From Holophagaceae bacterium (GTDB taxonomy: Bacteria; Acidobacteriota; Holophagae; Holophagales; Holophagaceae): DNA of 64,000 nucleotides. Below the pieces are notes generated by a model, which was given only the letters and a program-made list of their open reading frames with translations, searched no databases and was not told where the DNA came from. The position numbers and the translations under genes are program-made. Where the stretch lies: assembly GCA_025363715.1 (NCBI GenBank), contig JANYLR010000054.1:34201-98200 (forward strand). Reading direction: 5' to 3'. Positions 55,862-64,000 of this stretch are shown piece after piece (positions within the stretch are counted from its first letter, which is position 1; each line of letters begins with the position of its first letter).

Positions 55862-56926
55862 ATGAAGATTGCGGTTCTGCCCGGTGATGGCATCGGCCCC
55901 GAGATCGTGACCCAGGCACTGCGCGTACTGGCGGTGCTGCAAAGCGACGGCCTGAAGGTTGAGTTGGAGGAAGCCCCCCTGGGCGGCGCCGCCTACGATC
56001 AGTTCGGCGCCCCCTATCCGGATTTCACTCAGAAGGTCTGCCGCGCCGCGGATGCCGTCCTGCTCGGCGCAGTGGGTGGGCCCCAGTACGACAACCTGGA
56101 CCGGCCCCTCCGCCCCGAGCGCGGCCTGTTGGGCATCCGCAAGGATCTGGGCCTCTTCGCCAACCTGCGGCCCGCGGTGCTATTCCCGGAGCTGGCCAAC
56201 GCCTCGACGCTCAAGCCCGAAGTGGTCTCAGGCCTCGACATCATGATCGTGCGGGAACTCACCGGCGACATCTACTTCGGCGAGCCCCGGGGCATGCGCA
56301 CCAACAAGGATGGCGTTCGCGAAGCCCTCAACACCATGATCTACACCGAACCTGAAGTCCGCCGGATCGCCCACGTCGCCTTCGGCATCGCCCGGAAACG
56401 CAGCCAAAAGCTCTGTTCCGTGGACAAGGCCAACGTCCTCGAAACCACGGAATTCTGGAAGGAAATCGTCATCGATGTGGCGAAGGATTACCCGGACGTT
56501 CAGCTCACGCACATGTACGTGGACAATGCGGCCATGCAACTGGTACGCAACCCCAAGCAGTTCGACGTGATCGTCACCGGCAACATCTTCGGCGACATCC
56601 TTTCCGATGAAGCCTCCATGCTCACGGGCTCCATCGGCATGCTGGCCTCCGCGTCGCTCAACGAGACCAAGAAGGGCCTCTATGAGCCCGCCCATGGCTC
56701 CGCTCCAGACATCGCGGGCAAGAACCTGGCGAATCCCCTGGCCACCATTCTTTCGCTGGCCATGATGCTGCGCTACACCTTCGAAGACGAGGCCGCGGCT
56801 GGGCGCATCGAGGCCGCCGTGAAGAAGGTGCTCGCGGCTGGCTTCCGCACCGCCGATATCTTTGAGCCCGGCATGACCAAGGTCTCGTGCTCCGACATGG
56901 GCAGCCAGGTCGTGGCGGCGATGTAG
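55862..56926 (+). CDS. leuB: 3-isopropylmalate dehydrogenase
   Basis: 354 aa; [54 protein letters not shown]. Confidence 0.96.
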   Translation: MKIAVLPGDGIGPEIVTQALRVLAVLQSDGLKVELEEAPLGGAAYDQFGAPYPDFTQKVCRAADAVLLGAVGGPQYDNLDRPLRPERGLLGIRKDLGLFANLRPAVLFPELANASTLKPEVVSGLDIMIVRELTGDIYFGEPRGMRTNKDGVREALNTMIYTEPEVRRIAHVAFGIARKRSQKLCSVDKANVLETTEFWKEIVIDVAKDYPDVQLTHMYVDNAAMQLVRNPKQFDVIVTGNIFGDILSDEASMLTGSIGMLASASLNETKKGLYEPAHGSAPDIAGKNLANPLATILSLAMMLRYTFEDEAAAGRIEAAVKKVLAAGFRTADIFEPGMTKVSCSDMGSQVVAAM

Positions 56927-56981
56927 TCGGTCGACCCGACACTCCCAACGGCAGTCAAGGAATGCAAAGAAAAGACTGTTA

Positions 56982-57061
56982 ACCACAAAGACAGAAAGAC
57001 CACGAAGAACTGCAAGGGCTTTTTCCTTGCGCTTATTTCGTGGTCTTCCTGTCTTCGTGGT
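56982..57061. repeat. 25-bp imperfect inverted repeat with nested hairpin between leuB and cimA (convergent)
   Basis: accacaaagacagaaagaccacgaa (56982-57006) / ttcgtggtcttcctgtcttcgtggt (57037-57061), 23/25; inner gcaagg/ccttgc (57012-57030). Confidence 0.8.
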
Positions 57062-57091
57062 GAATTCTCTTTCTTCCTGATTGAGCAGGGA

Positions 57092-58744
57092 TCAGCGCTT
57101 GGCCAGCCGCTCCTGATCCCGCACCAGCTTGTATTCCACGGCGTCCACCAGGGCCAACCAGGAAGCGTTGATGATGTCGGTGGAAACCCCGATGGTGGTC
57201 CAGCTTTCCTGATGGTCTGTGGATTCGATCAGCACGCGCACCTTCGCGGCGGAGGCCGCGTCGGAATTGAGTACGCGGACCTTGTAATCGGTCAGCTTGA
57301 CCTCTTTGATGGCGGGATAGAAACGCTCCAGCGCCTTGCGCATGGCCATGTCGAGAGCGTTGACCGGGCCATCACCCTCGGCGGCGGTGATCTCCTCCAG
57401 GTCGCCCACGCGAATCTTGATCATGGCGGTGGAATTCACCCCATTGGCCGCGGGTTCGTTGGCGATGACCTTGAATTCCTTCAGTTCGAAGAAGGGCTGG
57501 TACTTGCCAAGAATTTTCCGAACCACCAGCTCGAAGGAGCTCTCGGCGGTTTCGAACTGGTAGCCCTCGTATTCCAGCTGCTTCAGGCGGTCCATGACCT
57601 GCCGAGTTTCCGGAGAATCCCGGTTCAGAGAGGGATCGATGGCATGGATCCGGGCCAACAGGGTGCTGCGGCCGGCCACTTCGGACATCAGGATGGTGCG
57701 GCTGTTCCCGACCAAGTCCGGGTTGATGTGCTCGTACGAGGCGGGGTTCTTCTGGACGGCGTCGATGTGCATGCCGCCCTTGTGGGAGAAAGCGTGCTTG
57801 CCCACGAAGGCGGCCTTCTCGTTGGGTGTCATGTTGGCGGTTTCGCTGACGAAATTTGACAGGGACGTCAACCGTTCCAGGTTCTGCCGCGGGATGCAGT
57901 CGAAGCCGAGCTTGAGCTGGAGGTTGGGGATGATCGAGCAGAGGTTGGCGTTGCCGCAGCGCTCGCCGATGCCGTTGATGGTCCCCTGGACCTGGGTCGC
58001 GCCGGCCTTCACCGCCATGAGCGAATTGGACACCGCCAGCTCGCCATCGTTGTGGCAATGGATGCCGATGGCCGTGCCGAAGCGCTTGGCCACGATCCCG
58101 GTGATCTCGAAGACCTCCTCTGGGAAGCCGCCACCATTGGTATCGCAGAGGCATAGGCAGTCGGCGCCAGCGTCGGCCGCGGCGGCCAGGGCCTTCAGCG
58201 CGTAGTCAGGGTTGGCCTTGTAGCCGTCGAAAAAGTGTTCCGCATCGAACACCACCTCCAGCCCCTTCTGCTTCAGATAGCGGATGGTGTCACCGATCAT
58301 GCTCAGGTTCTCGTCCAGGGTCGTGCGCAGAATGCCCGTGACCTGGTAGTCCCAGCACTTCCCGAAGATGGCGACTGAACGGGTGCCCGCGAGCAGCAGG
58401 GACTGGACATTGCCGTCGTCCTCCACGGCGACGCCAACCTTGCGGGTGCTACCGAAGGCGATGATCCTGGCGTTCTTCAGCCTGAGGGCGCCCACCCGGG
58501 AGAAGAACTCCAGGTCCTTGGGATTGGAACCGGGATTGCCGGCCTCGATGTAGCGGATGCCCAGTTCATCCAGACGCTCGACGATCTTGATCTTGTCTTC
58601 CACTGAGTAGGAGATGCCCTGGGCCTGGGCCCCGTCCCGCAGGGTGGAGTCGTAGATGTCGATCCTCGTCACGTCCTGCTCCTGCCGAATCAGAGGGCCC
58701 TGCAGCCCGGCGCCAAAGCACCGGAACCAAGTTGTAGGCTGCAT
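57092..58744 (-). CDS. cimA: (R)-citramalate synthase
   Basis: [93 protein letters not shown]. Start could be GTG 58672. Confidence 0.92.
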   Translation of the reverse strand: MQPTTWFRCFGAGLQGPLIRQEQDVTRIDIYDSTLRDGAQAQGISYSVEDKIKIVERLDELGIRYIEAGNPGSNPKDLEFFSRVGALRLKNARIIAFGSTRKVGVAVEDDGNVQSLLLAGTRSVAIFGKCWDYQVTGILRTTLDENLSMIGDTIRYLKQKGLEVVFDAEHFFDGYKANPDYALKALAAAADAGADCLCLCDTNGGGFPEEVFEITGIVAKRFGTAIGIHCHNDGELAVSNSLMAVKAGATQVQGTINGIGERCGNANLCSIIPNLQLKLGFDCIPRQNLERLTSLSNFVSETANMTPNEKAAFVGKHAFSHKGGMHIDAVQKNPASYEHINPDLVGNSRTILMSEVAGRSTLLARIHAIDPSLNRDSPETRQVMDRLKQLEYEGYQFETAESSFELVVRKILGKYQPFFELKEFKVIANEPAANGVNSTAMIKIRVGDLEEITAAEGDGPVNALDMAMRKALERFYPAIKEVKLTDYKVRVLNSDAASAAKVRVLIESTDHQESWTTIGVSTDIINASWLALVDAVEYKLVRDQERLAKR

Positions 58745-58836
58745 GGTCTGGGCCGATCCAGAATGCACCCAGGAATCAGTTTACCTGTTTGGACTACGAT
58801 CGTCCGCACCCAACGTTCTCTGGACGGAACTTCCCC

Positions 58837-59628
58837 TCAGGCTCGCTCACCGAAGGGACTGGGTTCTCCGATCCCCCAGCGCTTCTCGTACCAGACTTTC
58901 TCCAGGCAGAGCCCTTCCGGGGGCGCAGTCATGCCCGCCCGGCGACGATCCCGTGACTCCAGAACCCCGGCCAGGGAATCAACGGGTCTTCGGCCCCGAC
59001 CCACCTCCACGAGGGTGCCGGCCATGATACGGACCTGGTGCATGAGGAAACTGGTCCCCTCGAAGACCAGATCGACGCCACCTTCCACCGGGAGGATCCG
59101 GATGCCGTGGATGGTCCGTATGGGCGACTTGGCCACGCACTCTGAGCAGCGGAAGCTGGAGAAATCGTGGGTGCCCAGCAGGGGTGCCAGGGCCGCCTCC
59201 ATGGCACCTAGATCCAGGGGCAGCGCCTGGTGGACATGCCAACGGAAGGCGGAGAGCAGCGGGTCGGCGGCGGGACCGAGGCCCAGCCGGTAGACGTAGC
59301 GCTTGGCCAACGCGTGCTGGCGGGGAAAAAAGCCCTCCGGTGCCGGTCGCACCGCCATGACCCGGATGTCCATGGAAAGGTGGGCGTTCAGGGCCGTGAG
59401 CAGCCGGTACGGCTCCCAGGAGCGGGAGGTGTGGATGAGCACGCCCTGGGCGCGGGCATGCACGCCGGCATCAGTCCTCCCGGTGCCCTGGGGCATGGGG
59501 GCCCCAGGGTCGAAGGCTTGCAATGCAGTCCACAGGTCCCCCTGGCCGCTGCGGAGGGAGGTCTGGATCTGCCAGCCGTGGAAGCCGGCCCCGGCATAGG
59601 CCACTGTCAGGAAGAAGGGCTGGGACAT
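58837..59628 (-). CDS. truA: tRNA pseudouridine(38-40) synthase
   Basis: MSQPFFLTVAYAGAGFHGWQIQ...GTGRTDAGVHARAQGV; FEGTSFLMHQVRIMAGTLVEVG. Confidence 0.94.
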   Translation of the reverse strand: MSQPFFLTVAYAGAGFHGWQIQTSLRSGQGDLWTALQAFDPGAPMPQGTGRTDAGVHARAQGVLIHTSRSWEPYRLLTALNAHLSMDIRVMAVRPAPEGFFPRQHALAKRYVYRLGLGPAADPLLSAFRWHVHQALPLDLGAMEAALAPLLGTHDFSSFRCSECVAKSPIRTIHGIRILPVEGGVDLVFEGTSFLMHQVRIMAGTLVEVGRGRRPVDSLAGVLESRDRRRAGMTAPPEGLCLEKVWYEKRWGIGEPSPFGERA

Positions 59629-59978
59629 CCCTCCATGATAGGCATGGAGGGGCTTGAGTGCCCCCGAAGTGCCCTGATCGCCCGTTCTACGGGGATCTTT
59701 GCAATCCATGGGACTTACAGTCAAGCATTTCCGCCCTTTTCGATGTTCCATGCCCAACCGAAGCCCCCAGCGGCGCCGCTCTCCGATTTTTTTTTAAAGA
59801 AAAACCTTGACCATGCTGCGTCTGCGGCGTAGTTTCTTGGCAGTTTAGGGAATACAGGATTCATAGGCCTTTCGGGGCCCTTGATGTTCGGAAACCCAGC
59901 AAAATCGGCCGTCCCCTCTCGGTGACGTTTCCGTTTCTTTCAACCCGGGGATACAGTTCCCCAATTTCGGAGGTTCTC

Positions 59979-60275
59979 ATGAACAAGGCTGAACTGGTCA
60001 GCGCCGTCGCCGACAAGGCCGGTATCACCAAGGCCCAGGCCGCTGCCGCCCTGGATCAGGTTCTCGGTGGAATCGGCGCTGCCCTGCGCTCCGGCGACAA
60101 GGTCACCCTCGTGGGTTTCGGCACGTTCTCCGTCGCCAGCCGCGGCGCCCGCACCGGCCGCAATCCCCGCGACAACAAGCCCATCAAGATCGCCGCCAAG
60201 AAGGTTGCCAAGTTCAAGCCCGGCAAGAAGCTCGCGGACGAAGTCAACGGCAAGGGTGGCAAGAAGCGCAAGTAG
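59979..60275 (+). CDS. hup: HU-family DNA-binding protein
   Basis: MNKAELVSAVADKAGITKAQAAAALDQVLGGIGAALRSGDKVTLVGFGTFSVASRGARTGRNPRDNKPIKIAAKKVAKFKPGKKL. Confidence 0.96.
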   Translation: MNKAELVSAVADKAGITKAQAAAALDQVLGGIGAALRSGDKVTLVGFGTFSVASRGARTGRNPRDNKPIKIAAKKVAKFKPGKKLADEVNGKGGKKRK

Positions 60276-60312
60276 GATCTAACTGGCCGGTCCTTCACCG
60301 GATTCCAGTATT

Positions 60313-60340
60313 AACAGGGCCTGTTTCGACAGGCCCTGTT
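60313..60340 (+). terminator. Terminator-like hairpin downstream of HU
   Basis: aacagggcctg-tttcga-caggccctgtt, perfect 11-bp stem, 6-nt loop, followed by tgtttgcc. Confidence 0.8.
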
Positions 60341-60539
60341 GTTTGCCTGGGAGCATTTTATGGCAGTTAAGGTCAGGTAGATCATCAAAACCCCAGAGAA
60401 TGACTATCAGGGGCTTTCCGACCCTTGATGGCCGGAAAACCCCTGCTGGGTTGGACACGTGGCCTGCGGGCCGGGCGATGTTCCGCAATTCAGGCTCCCA
60501 ATCCCGGCTTCCGATGAAGGGGCATCCGACGAGGTCCCC

Positions 60540-61187
60540 ATGTCCGACGAAGAAGCTGGCCCCAAGAAAAGCCCTCTGAAGCTGATCATCATCATCGTGG
60601 CGGCCCTGGCAGTCCTTGGGGGCGGCGGGTTCGGCACCATGTTCTTCCTCAAGAAGCAGGCGGCCACCAAGGCCGCCGCCGAAAAGGCCAAGGCACAGGA
60701 GGCTCAGGCCCAGGAGGGTGCCCATGCCGAGGCAGCGGCCCACGGCGACGACGACTCCGAGGACTGCGGCGACACGGGCGAGAAGAAGGAGGGTGGAGGC
60801 CACGGCGCCGCCGGCGAGGCAGCCCCGGTCATGGTGATGACCCGCACCCTTAACCTGACGGGCCCCCGGCGCAATGCCTTTCTGCGCTGCGAGCTGAATA
60901 TCCTCTTCTGTGACGCCGATCTAGGGAAGCTGGTATCCGGCGAAAAGCCCTCGCCGGAAAAGAGCCTCGTCCAGTCCATCGTGCTGGGGGTCCTGGCCGG
61001 CAAGAGTGTCGAGGAGGCCTCGGACGCCGAATTCCGCGAAGCCCTTCGCAAGGAGATGAAGGAGAAGCTGAACGAGCAGTTCAAGCCCCATCCGCCTAAA
61101 CCTGGGGAGAAAGAGGACCCCAAGCACAAGAAACCCAAGCGGCCCATCAAGAGCGTGCTCATCGTGGACTGGGCCATCCAGCAGTAG
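60540..61187 (+). CDS. fliL: Flagellar basal body-associated protein FliL
   Basis: MSDEEAGPKKSPLKLIIIIVAALAVLGGGGFGTMFFLKKQ; LNLTGPRRNAFLRCELNILF; C-term IKSVLIVDWAIQQ. Confidence 0.8.
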   Translation: MSDEEAGPKKSPLKLIIIIVAALAVLGGGGFGTMFFLKKQAATKAAAEKAKAQEAQAQEGAHAEAAAHGDDDSEDCGDTGEKKEGGGHGAAGEAAPVMVMTRTLNLTGPRRNAFLRCELNILFCDADLGKLVSGEKPSPEKSLVQSIVLGVLAGKSVEEASDAEFREALRKEMKEKLNEQFKPHPPKPGEKEDPKHKKPKRPIKSVLIVDWAIQQ

Positions 61188-61262
61188 ACGACAGGCTCCT
61201 GGCATGGCCGTTGCGATGCCGGGAACCAGGGTCCATGCTTTGACAGGACCGACGGGAGGGGC

Positions 61263-61568
61263 ATGGCCAAGCGGGGGGATCGGATCGAGGACGACCGCGT
61301 GCTCAGCTTCGAGCAGGTGGTGGCGGAGCTCATGCCCTTCATCGACACGCCCCTCAGGCTGGAGATCCAGCTGGGCCAGGCCCGCATGACCATCCGCGAC
61401 CTCCTGGAACTGGAATCCGGCTCCCTGGTGGAGCTCAAGAAGAGCGCCGGTGAGCCCATGGACGTGCTCTGCAAAGACCGGGTGCTCATTCGCGGCGAAG
61501 TGACCGTATTGGAAGACACCCTGGGCCTCCGTGTCACCGAAATCGTCAACTCGGACCGTCGGGTCTGA
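61263..61568 (+). CDS. fliN: Flagellar motor switch protein FliN
   Basis: 101 aa; DTPLRLEIQLGQARMTIRDLLELESGSLVELKKSAGEPMDVLCKDRVLIRGEVTVLEDTLGLRVTEIV. Confidence 0.92.
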   Translation: MAKRGDRIEDDRVLSFEQVVAELMPFIDTPLRLEIQLGQARMTIRDLLELESGSLVELKKSAGEPMDVLCKDRVLIRGEVTVLEDTLGLRVTEIVNSDRRV

Positions 61569-61587
61569 CGCGGAAGATAGAGGTCGT

Positions 61588-61905
61588 AACAAAACCCGAC
61601 GATGCCGCGATGATGCCAGGCAGGATGCACCGCTAGGAAGGGCCCGCAGGGCAACGTGGTTCGTTGTTCAAGGGGCCTGACGCCGCGGGGCGCGCGGATG
61701 GGGGCCAACCCTTCGGGCGAGGGGTGGCGCCTGTCGCCATGCTGCGTTGGCCGACCTCCCTGTATTCCCGATACAGCGTCGGTCGCCCGCCCTCTTGGTA
61801 TCGCCATTGGCGATACGCAAGACAAACAGACTTCTGCCTTGCTCCGGCGGCACCCCTCGCAAATGACAAGATAATTTCTATACAGGCCCTGAGGCCCAAG
61901 GCCCC
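61588..61905. other. Non-coding hairpin-rich intergenic element between fliN and gspF
   Basis: ctgtat-tcccg-atacag (61760-61776) inside ccgac/gtcgg; gtatcgcc-att-ggcgatac (61798-61816); no ORF with recognisable product. Confidence 0.5.
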
Positions 61906-63107
61906 TACTGCGCACCGGCATTGATTCCTCCAATGAGCGTATAGATGGGCAGCAGGATGGCCAGGGCCACGAAGACGAGCATGCTGGCAAGACCCAGGAT
62001 GATGAGCGGTTCCAGCAGCTGGAAGAACCGCTTCACGCCCGCCTGCACCTCGGCGTCGAAAAAGGTGCTGACCCGGGTGAGGGTCTGTTCCAGGTTGCCC
62101 ACCTCTTCGCCGATGGCGAGCATCCGCACGACGAGGGGGGGAAAGTAGCCCACGGCGGCGGCCATGACGGCCAGGCGCTCGCCGCCCTCCACTCCCTCGC
62201 GGATGCGCCGCACGCAGAGCGACAGCCGCGCGTTCCCCGTGACGCCTTCGCATTCCCGGAGGATCTGGATCATGGGAATGCCGGCCCGGAACTGGGCGGC
62301 GAAGAAGGTGGCGAAGCGGGAGAGCCCGAGGCGCGTCACCAGGGCCCCGGCCAGGGGCATGCTGAGCAGGCGCGTATCCCAGGCCAGGCGATAGGCTTCG
62401 TCCCGCAGGGCGAAGCGATGGGCCACGTAGAGCCCGATGGGGCCCAGCACCACCAGCCAGCCCCAGTCCACCATGAACCCGCCGATGCCCATGAAGAGCC
62501 GGGTGGGCAGGGGCAAGGGCACGTTGAATTCCCGCAGCATCTTGAGGATGGGCGGGAAGGCGAACACCGAAGCGGCGAGGATGGCGAGGCCGATCACGCC
62601 GAGCACGATCAGGGGATAGGTGCTGGCCTGCTTCATCTGGGAGGCGAAGGCCTCCTCCCATTCGACGAGCTTCACCACCTCCCGCAGGGCCTCGTCCATG
62701 CGGCCGCTGGATTCGCCCGCCCGCAGCATGGCCACATGGAGGGGGCTGAAGAAGCCGGGGTGGGCCTCGAAGGCCTCGGAGAGGCTCGCGCCCCCTTCGA
62801 TCCTGCGCCGGATGTCCATGATGGCCGCATCGAGGGCCGGGCGCTCGGGCACGCGGTAGTCCGCCAGTGCCGCGATGATCGGCACGCCGGCTTCGATGTA
62901 GCTGCCCAGGTGCACGAGGAACGCCACCTGCTCCCGCCGTTTCACCCGCAGGGTGCCGATCCGCGCGGCCCCCTGGAAGCTGGCCTTCAGCAGGAAGAGG
63001 CGGTCCTGGGCCAGGAGGGCGTGGAGCTCCTCCTCGCTGCCGGCCACCCGGACTCCCTTGAGGGTGCGGCCATCGAGACCGCGGGCCGTGTAGGCGAAGG
63101 CCGGCAT
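61905..63107 (-). CDS. Type II secretion / type IV pilus inner-membrane protein (GspF/PilC family)
   Basis: 400 aa; MPAFAYTARGLDGRTLKGVRVAGSEEEL; LRAGESSGRMDEAL; IGEEVGNLEQTL. Confidence 0.93.
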   Translation of the reverse strand: MPAFAYTARGLDGRTLKGVRVAGSEEELHALLAQDRLFLLKASFQGAARIGTLRVKRREQVAFLVHLGSYIEAGVPIIAALADYRVPERPALDAAIMDIRRRIEGGASLSEAFEAHPGFFSPLHVAMLRAGESSGRMDEALREVVKLVEWEEAFASQMKQASTYPLIVLGVIGLAILAASVFAFPPILKMLREFNVPLPLPTRLFMGIGGFMVDWGWLVVLGPIGLYVAHRFALRDEAYRLAWDTRLLSMPLAGALVTRLGLSRFATFFAAQFRAGIPMIQILRECEGVTGNARLSLCVRRIREGVEGGERLAVMAAAVGYFPPLVVRMLAIGEEVGNLEQTLTRVSTFFDAEVQAGVKRFFQLLEPLIILGLASMLVFVALAILLPIYTLIGGINAGAQ

Positions 63108-64000
63108 CAGTCGTCCTCCGCCCGGACGCGCACGGCTTCCTCGAGGGTGATGAGGCCCCGCTGGGCCAGATACACCGCGTGCTCGAAGAGGCTCGTCTTG
63201 CCCTCCCTCCGCGCCTGCGCTTCGACCTCGGAGAGCGGGGCGTTGGTGGCGATCAGCTCGCGCACCTTATGCGTGACGAAGAGGAGGTCGTGGATGGGCT
63301 TGCGGCCGCGCACGCCCGTGAACCGGCACAGCTCGCAGCCCTTGCCCTTCTCCCACTTGCCTTCCTTCTGGTGGGGCTTGAGCAGGGCCCTGGCCTCGTC
63401 CTCGGGGCGGTAGGGCGCGGCGCAGGCCTGGCAGTTCACCCGCACGAGGCGCTGGGCCAGGACACCCTGGAGGGCCGCGGCCAGTTCCAGGCTGCTCACG
63501 CCCATGTCCTTGAGCCGGGGCAGCGAGCCCACGGGGTCGTTGGTATGGAGGGTGGAAAGCACCAGGTGGCCCGTCATGGCGGCCCGCAGGGCGATGCCCG
63601 CGGTCTCGCCATCCCGGATCTCGCCGATGAGGATGATGTCTGGATCCTGGCGCAGGATGCTGCGCAACCCCGCGGCGAAGGTGAGCCCCGACTTGACGTT
63701 CACCTGCACCTGGGTGATGAGCGGCAGCTCGTACTCGACGGGATCCTCCACCGTCACGATGCAGCGGTCGCTGCCGTTGACGCTGTTCAGCGCCGAGTAG
63801 AGGGTGGTCGTCTTGCCGCTGCCGGTGGGGCCCGTCACCAGGATCACCCCATGGGGCAAGGCCAGCAGGCGGACGAAGCGGTCGTGGATGTCGTCGGGCA
63901 TGCCCAGCTGGTCCAGGCTCATGACCAGCTTCGTCTTGTCCAGGAAGCGCAGCACCACCTTCTCGCCGTGGTTGTTGGGAAGGAAGCTGGCGCGGATGTC
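63107..64000 (-). CDS. Type II secretion / type IV pilus assembly ATPase (GspE/PilB family), 5' end beyond window
   Basis: Frame open to window edge (DIRASFLPNNHGEKVVLRFLDK...); GPTGSGKTTTLYSALNSV; VEDPVEYELPLITQVQVN; LRQDPDIILIGEIRDGETA; CxxC motifs. Confidence 0.94.
   Translation of the reverse strand, partial: DIRASFLPNNHGEKVVLRFLDKTKLVMSLDQLGMPDDIHDRFVRLLALPHGVILVTGPTGSGKTTTLYSALNSVNGSDRCIVTVEDPVEYELPLITQVQVNVKSGLTFAAGLRSILRQDPDIILIGEIRDGETAGIALRAAMTGHLVLSTLHTNDPVGSLPRLKDMGVSSLELAAALQGVLAQRLVRVNCQACAAPYRPEDEARALLKPHQKEGKWEKGKGCELCRFTGVRGRKPIHDLLFVTHKVRELIATNAPLSEVEAQARREGKTSLFEHAVYLAQRGLITLEEAVRVRAEDD

Noticed and set aside
61633-62661. 342-aa minus ORF overlapping gspF and the intergenic element
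   Set aside because: Out-of-frame read of gspF continuing into the non-coding element; no domain signature.

Overview
GC-rich bacterial chromosomal window with no rRNA, tRNA, CRISPR array or recognisable transposase. The gene mix (LeuA/CimA, FliL/FliN, GspE/F, DUF4388, hemerythrin chemoreceptor) suggests a deep-branching environmental bacterium, possibly Acidobacteriota/Holophagae; this is inference only. The main accessory feature is a ~26 kb, almost entirely minus-strand block (about 1-26.4 kb). It encodes what looks like a complete selenium-linked anaerobic purine/urate degradation and uptake system: BMP-type nucleoside ABC transporter, Tsx-like outer-membrane channel, a heterotrimeric molybdenum hydroxylase, a separate Se-dependent-XDH-type fused molybdenum hydroxylase, two carbamate kinases, YgeY-like M20 hydrolase, YgfK-like oxidoreductase (with an apparent frameshift), YgeW carbamoyltransferase, dihydropyrimidinase, two different PLP fold-type-II enzymes, guanine deaminase and an 8-oxoguanine-deaminase-like amidohydrolase. 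The rest is mostly housekeeping: trmL, radA, an ilv/leu operon with a divergent LysR regulator, yicC, a chemoreceptor with a C-terminal hemerythrin domain, ltaE, uppP, a NatAB-like ABC exporter, yvcK, leuCDB, cimA, truA, HU, fliL/fliN and type II secretion/type IV pilus gspF/gspE. Non-coding items of note are: a duplicated 30-bp AT-rich motif and paired A/T tracts in purine-cluster promoters, a LysR-type palindrome, several strong hairpins, a structured leader before the chemoreceptor, a 25-bp inverted repeat downstream of leuB, and a ~300 bp intergenic element between fliN and gspF.
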